A program made the position numbers and the translations under genes. From contig NC_086227.1 of assembly GCF_036321145.2 (NCBI RefSeq), positions 12,188,501 to 12,252,500 on the forward strand: DNA of 64,000 nucleotides. Direction: 5' to 3'. The notes under the pieces were generated by a model that saw only the letters and a list, made by a program, of their open reading frames with translations, was not told the origin of the DNA and searched no databases. The number at the start of each line of letters is the position of its first letter. The stretch's first letter is position 1. Of this stretch, positions 58,601 to 64,000 are shown piece by piece. Source of the DNA: Pelmatolapia mariae (Eukaryota > Chordata > Actinopteri > Cichliformes > Cichlidae).

Positions 58601-61600
58601 AGGGGGCAAAGAAAGCATAAACACAGGAAATTATTCATAGTCTGAAAGTTGTGTTATTCGCAGGCTTGGCAAAAACACTGAACGAACACGACTGAGCACA
58701 CACACACACACACAGTACGCACTTGCTGGCTTTGTGCGCCGTGTTTGGGAGACACATCTCTAGAGTGCGGTGCAGCCTTCCACTCTGCTCAATATTGCAT
58801 GAGCCTCCACTAAAGTTGAACCCTGCCTTTTGTTTTAGTTAAGCAGCAGAATAAATAGAGCATAGCCACAGCATCATAGGGACAATTAAATAAACAGCAG
58901 CGCAGGGTTTTAGGAGACAGTGTCGTGCTAATCACTCGCTGCACTGAGAGCAGTGCGCTGTGATACAATTAAATCACAGCCATTTATTACACTGTAAACT
59001 AAAGCCTGGGAAGAAAAAGAGATAGGGATTAGGGATATATTTTCCTTCTAAATGTGTAACATGGGCACCGAGCATGCTTCAGCGTAAAAAAAAAAAAAGG
59101 GGGGGGGGGGGGGGGGGGGGGAGATGGCAGATTGTGTAGGTGTGTATGTGTGCGATGGGGTTGCTTCTCAAGCTCGAGACTTTAAAACAGCACAGGGGAT
59201 ATTTGAAATAATAACTGATGCAAAACAGCGGATTTGAAAAGAGATTTATTCGGTTCTGCATCACAACCGGTGAGTCAGCCTTTATTCCATAAACCAAAGC
59301 TTATCTGTCTCTTAGGATGGGTATGATAATATTGTACCAGACAATGGGATTGAAAAGAGGCTGAATTCAAGCGCAAACATTTATGTGGGCATGTCATGTT
59401 TGCGCGCTTCTCTGCAGCCATACCGCCGCATTGACAGTGGGAGCCTTTCACCGGCATTTGTGACTGAAAATAGAACAGATGTGAGCAAACTGTAAAATGG
59501 ACTTAGGAGCTTGTGTGCCAGTAAAAAAATATTAGAAAAAATCTTTACTTCCAAACACGAAAAATTACTGTTTTAAACTCACAAGAAGAGAAAAAGCAGC
59601 AAAAACAGATCAGGCAAACTTAGAACATTCAGTCTGTAGCTGACATTTAGAAAACTTCATCAATGCACTGGCAATTATTAACGTTACTTTCATTTGGATA
59701 CCCTTTGTGTTGGGATTAATGACAGCATTTCTTTTAAAGCCTCATCTACATCATTGTTGTACAGTTAGATAAAGTGTCAACAAACCAAACTAATCAAGAT
59801 GAGCCAGGAAAGGAAATAAGCTGATGCTGCTCTATGGTAATGCTAAAGCTAATGCTATGTGAGCCGACTGAGCAGAGAGATTGTGTTCAGAAATGAGAAC
59901 ATTAACTGGGTTTACTGAGCAGAGTTCATCACTGAATCACTGCAAAGCAGCTCGACATGGACAGTGAGCCTTTTACATTGACCTCGGCAGACTAGAGTAA
60001 TCGCTCTCTGCTTTAGCGACACCTTTTATGTTCCCTACTGCGCACAACACTAAGACCAGCCATTCTCAAGAGCTGTGCGAGCTGCACGTCATATGTAAGG
60101 AAAAGCAAACAATGGATGGAAATTACTGATGCGGTTACATGATGGAAAAGCAGGACTTTCAGCAGCTAGCTAAATCTTGACCAGAGTCACAACATTCAAG
60201 GTAGAAAATATTTTTTTGCTATCATGTGATAATACTGTGCAGCTCCTGATGTGTTATTTATTAATAAAATGTTAAAAATTTTTCATTTTGTGAGAAATGT
60301 TATTGAAGTATTACCTTGGAATATTGTGATATAATTTTGAGTTTATATCACCCACGCACCCTACTCCTGAAACCACGCTAAGTGTATGTAAAGAAGATGT
60401 CAGCTGTATCCTTAAAACACTAAGATATGTTAAACGTTAGCTTAAAAGTGACAGGTTAAAAGTGACAAGTGACGTTAGGTTAAAAGTAACAAAAAACAGA
60501 ATAATTTCCCTTTTTTTGTTTATTTGATTCAAACTAGATTAATGCTAATAAAAAGGCAATCTACTAAAAATAATTGAGTTCAATACATACTACTTTATTA
60601 CAGAGGAGATAAAGAGGTTATCATTTAATTTGCAGGTAATAAGCATTTTTAAATATACCAAAATGGCATAATGGTGTAAATGACGACTGCACAATGTGCA
60701 ATGTGCTTTGTGGCTACAGAACACTGGCACCATCTGTGGTTAGACTGGTTCACAATGCAGTTCAAAATGCTACTGGAAACAATATCTTCTGGGAAAGTTG
60801 AGACAATTACGCATGAAAAACTGGAAGGTGATATCACTTTTGTTTTTCCAGCTAGTTGAAATGGCAAAACCTGGCAAAAGAAAAGAGTCCCTTGTTTAAA
60901 GAGGAAACAAAGGCGAAGAGTAAACTTTGGATGGGCAGTCACTTGGTGAAGACAGGTCTAGGAACCAGGAAGGTTTCAGTGCAAGGGTGGGAACATGCAT
61001 GCGTACAGTGGAGGACTCCATGGGCAAACAGTTGTTCCTATTTCCTAGTTCAACTGGAGGATGCATGCACTGTTAGAGCACTGTTTGTGCAACGAGTTGG
61101 AGCGAACGTGGACAGTGGCATGTAGGCTGGCGTTAAACCTGTGCTGATAGCTTGCGTCATTTGCACCAAAGCAGAAAGTACAGTTTAATAGCTGCTTCGT
61201 ACTTTGTGCAAAAACGAGCTAATATTTTTGTCTGTGTCAGTGGTCACAGATCAGGCAATTACTGTCATAAAAGCTCGTCTAGAAAAATATTCCTCTCTAA
61301 TCAAACTTGATTGCCATTTTTTATAACAAGCAAAGTCAGATATGAAGGAGGTGCTAGCAAGTGAAAACACTGCAAACACACAATGGTAAGTGAAGTTCGC
61401 TGTCTGTTGTTACTCGATTTCAAAGTTAACAGCTCAGTCATAGAACAGCAACCTCCTCACAACTAGGAGAAAAATCAGCCGTTGCCCAGTCACTGCACTG
61501 AACTGTTTTTTTGCTGTCAAAGACTGACTGCAAGTCACGACAATTTGCAATTATTTCCAACTAGTCACCCAGAAGTCACTTTTCGATTCCAAGGTGACTA
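55651..61600. other. Long non-coding stretch
   Basis: No gene recognised. It includes a short CA array near 58698-58714, the A13/G23 run, and mixed-composition blocks (for instance 57240-57420) that may be conserved non-coding DNA. Open frames up to about 104 codons lack motifs. Confidence 0.45.
59086..59121. repeat. A13/G23 homopolymer junction
   Basis: Thirteen A followed by twenty-three uninterrupted G. A run of this length can form intramolecular G-quadruplex or triplex structures and is a common site of sequencing error. Confidence 0.93.
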
Positions 61601-62220
61601 CACGGGTCATCAGTTGGGAGGTAACCTGCTTTCAAACAATCCAACTCACACTGACTGCAATCACTCTTTATCACAGCCTAGTTTATAAATGCAGACACTG
61701 CCAACAAACTGCAACCAATCTGAAACAGCAATAAGTGTAACTCATGCGTGATGCATCTTTGTACAATAGGGGACTCGATGCAACTAGTTGTGTTTTTTAT
61801 AAATTCAAGCAAGGTTGCAGAGCTGGTATGTCATTTGCAGTAAAATCGCCATCCTGCAGCAACCATGTCACTATTTGTGGAGGAATTTCTTGAATTCTAA
61901 ATTTCAAATCCACAATGTTCTGGCTGAAGTAGTTAATCTGTACTTCTGTATATGCAAAATTTTTTTGTATCCAGACAGCAACAGATTTGCAACAAACGAC
62001 AAGAGATTTGTGAGTTTTGCCAGATGTATAACAGTTAATTGCCACATTAGCTCAGAGTGTGTGTAATTTCCAACTTTACTCCATTCACTTTAAAGATGGC
62101 AGCTGACTGTGAGTAGTTGCAGATCTGGTTCCTGTCAAAAGAACCATTTCAAAGGCAACAAGATCAGAAAGTCGTTTGGACATGGCTGGTTGTGCCACAG
62201 TCTCTGCCCACTGTCTTCTT
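61601..62220 (+). repeat. Dispersed repeat, copy 2
   Basis: Same family as 35540-36040: CTGACTGCAATCACTC, TTTATAAATGCAGACA, GAGTTTTGCCAG plus ACAGTT, and CCATTTCAAAGGCAACAAG in the same order. About 170 extra bases lie in the middle (about 61790-61960). Confidence 0.5.
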
Positions 62221-64000
62221 TCACATAATCTTAGAACGGAACACAACTGAGCGACTTAACCAAACTCAGTGTCTGCTGGAGTGAGTGAATGCTCTGCGCT
62301 CTTATTGGTCAACCTCGCAAAGATGACAGAACCATCATGCTACATGTGAAAACCAAAACTGAACAAGCTAGCCTCTCAGTTGGCATGTTAAAAAGCATCC
62401 CAGAAGGAGAATCGTTTTTTGTCCCTTATGGCACACACTACGCGACATAAAACAGTTGTCATGGAAATGCACATGTTTATTTCCTCCTAACCCACTTCCT
62501 GTGCAGTCTTTTTTAGTTGTGTGATGAAATACCAGGTGTATAATACTTATGATAAAGGTAAAAAGTCAAAGGAAGACAAAGGTGTGCTGCTAGTGTGGCA
62601 CAAAACAATTGAATGACCCATTGATACACAAGCACTAATACAATTAGCGGTGACACCGGCCTATTAAGAAAGTGTCGAGCTCTTGCCGCATCGTGAATAA
62701 AAACAATATTGTGTCAATCTGAGTTAATATCCCAGGTCTCCAGAAAGTATCATCAATTAAAGCAATGTCAGGGAATGTAACTCTGGTTTACTGCTCTGCC
62801 AAATGACAGCTCTCCAGCACAATTAACCATCCATTCACTCAGATATATATCATTTTCATTATTTGATTGTATTTACTTCCACACAGATGCAACAAGTGCA
62901 TAATTATGGCTGTAATTAAGCTGCAAAAAAAACCAAAACAACACAAGCACTGCCACATGAGCACCTTTGAAACAATGAGTGCTCGATTCATTAGCATCTG
63001 CTGTAAGCTTATTAATCATCTAACAGGCAATTAGCAAGCTGTTACCATTGGCGGCTGGTATGTAAATATATTCCTGGGTTAATTTCTTCCTCAGATAATA
63101 AAGGAAACATTATGAAAATGAGCTCTGCCACTATGTAAATGATCTATGCTGTTAATTGCGCCACAGTGTTTCAACTTGGATCTGCAAATGGCAGCGTGAT
63201 GGGCTGGCACGGAGGTTATATGCCAGGTTGCTGAGGGAATGAAAGTGGTAGGCATCACACTGCAGCCTGCATGACAATTTATGGGGTGTTCAAATGCCTT
63301 CCGCCAGCCCTTCTGTCAAATAGATAATAAACCTTGGCTAGCAGAGGTGGGCCCAGAGGGACTGGCCATGTGTGAAAGAGTGGGGGAGTAAAAGCAATAT
63401 ATGGTAAAAAAAAAAAAAATAGTGACTGTGTATGTGTGTCCAGTCCTCTCCACACTGAATAAGCCTACTGCTTAATACAACACCAGCATATATTATATCC
63501 AAAGTAGTTATTGGGAAAAAAGGACAAAAACAGCAACAAACCCCCCCCCCCCAAAAACACACACACAAAAACACTAAACTGCGGCTTCTCACACAAATAC
63601 GCTGCATTTTCCATTAGCTAATTAGTCTTCACTGCACATGTGCACGTGTCCCATGCCATGGCCACACTAACAGGATATCAAGCCATGCTGAGAGGATTTT
63701 CTGGCAATCTACTGCTGAATTCACAGCACAACAGCACTAATGACACTCGGGCCCGACATCCATCATGGCAATGTTCATAAAGCCTGTGCCAACATGTAGC
63801 TTCCCTTCGGCCCTTGGTGCTAATCTATGCAGTGCAGGCACGGAGAAGCCATTACAGCTCTGAATACATGATGAGGCTCACAACTAATACTTCTCTCCAC
63901 ACCAGGGGGAGGTTGGAGGACGAGAGGCAATATAATTGAGGCCAGGAGGCAGATTGTGATCTATTGACATTAAGCTAGGGCTCTTAATCTGACAGTTGTC
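62221..64000. other. Non-coding, possible regulatory blocks
   Basis: No gene recognised. 63000-63330 and 63640-63870 have even composition with TTAAT, CAATTAG and TGTAAAT-type homeodomain/POU words, as in conserved vertebrate non-coding elements. A C12 run followed by CA repeats lies at 63541-63567. Confidence 0.4.
63541..63567. repeat. C12 run plus short CA array
   Basis: Twelve C, then A5 and CACACACACAC. Confidence 0.9.

Overview
The window is animal nuclear DNA, and almost certainly from a ray-finned fish (teleost). The evidence is its dispersed repeats: an L2-type LINE with a pentamer tail, Tc1-like elements of the kinds common in fish, a Penelope-like GIY-YIG fragment pair, tRNA-headed SINE-like repeats, and many CA/GT microsatellites. 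I see no bacterial operons, CRISPR arrays, rRNA genes or convincing host protein-coding exons. Most open frames are short, and many begin at non-ATG codons. I read the window as intergenic or deep intronic sequence with transposon insertions.

Layout. 1-2.9 kb: non-coding, with a 48-codon scrap of LINE reverse transcriptase at 1.6 kb. 2.9-4.5 kb: a complete mariner-like transposon with 285-bp terminal inverted repeats and a frameshifted transposase on the minus strand. 4.86-5.90 kb: a decayed Tc1-like element ending at TA dinucleotides. 5.9-18.5 kb: mostly unique AT-rich DNA, a minus-strand LINE C-terminal relic at 11.8-12.3 kb, CA-rich stretches and a perfect 17-bp-arm hairpin at 13.6 kb. 18.56-18.97 kb: a tRNA-headed SINE-like repeat with a GGAT tail. 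19-35 kb: mostly unique DNA with microsatellites, an ATCGGTA-rich repeat and a polypyrimidine block. 35-39 kb: a MITE-like inverted repeat, a SINE-tail scrap, a dispersed repeat, a 67-bp GT array and a LINE-derived 3' end. 40.2-41.2 kb: a dead L2-like LINE copy that has lost its catalytic aspartates. 46.1-46.9 kb: an internally deleted Tc1-like element. 48.15-49.15 kb: two Penelope-like fragments facing away from a shared junction. 49.6 kb: a SINE whose head adjoins a hairpin. 50.1-53.46 kb: an L2-type LINE with one uninterrupted 976-codon endonuclease-reverse transcriptase frame. 54.5-55.65 kb: a 21-bp-arm perfect palindrome, a LINE 3' end with an ATT tail, and another dispersed repeat. 55.7-64 kb: mostly unique sequence, a G23 tract, and stretches that look like conserved non-coding elements.

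No set of genes works together here. The biology is transposon biology: one potentially coding LINE, one DNA transposon with nearly identical ends but a broken enzyme, and relics of several other families in a possibly regulatory gene desert. Family names come from motif recognition by eye. No database search or alignment program was run.
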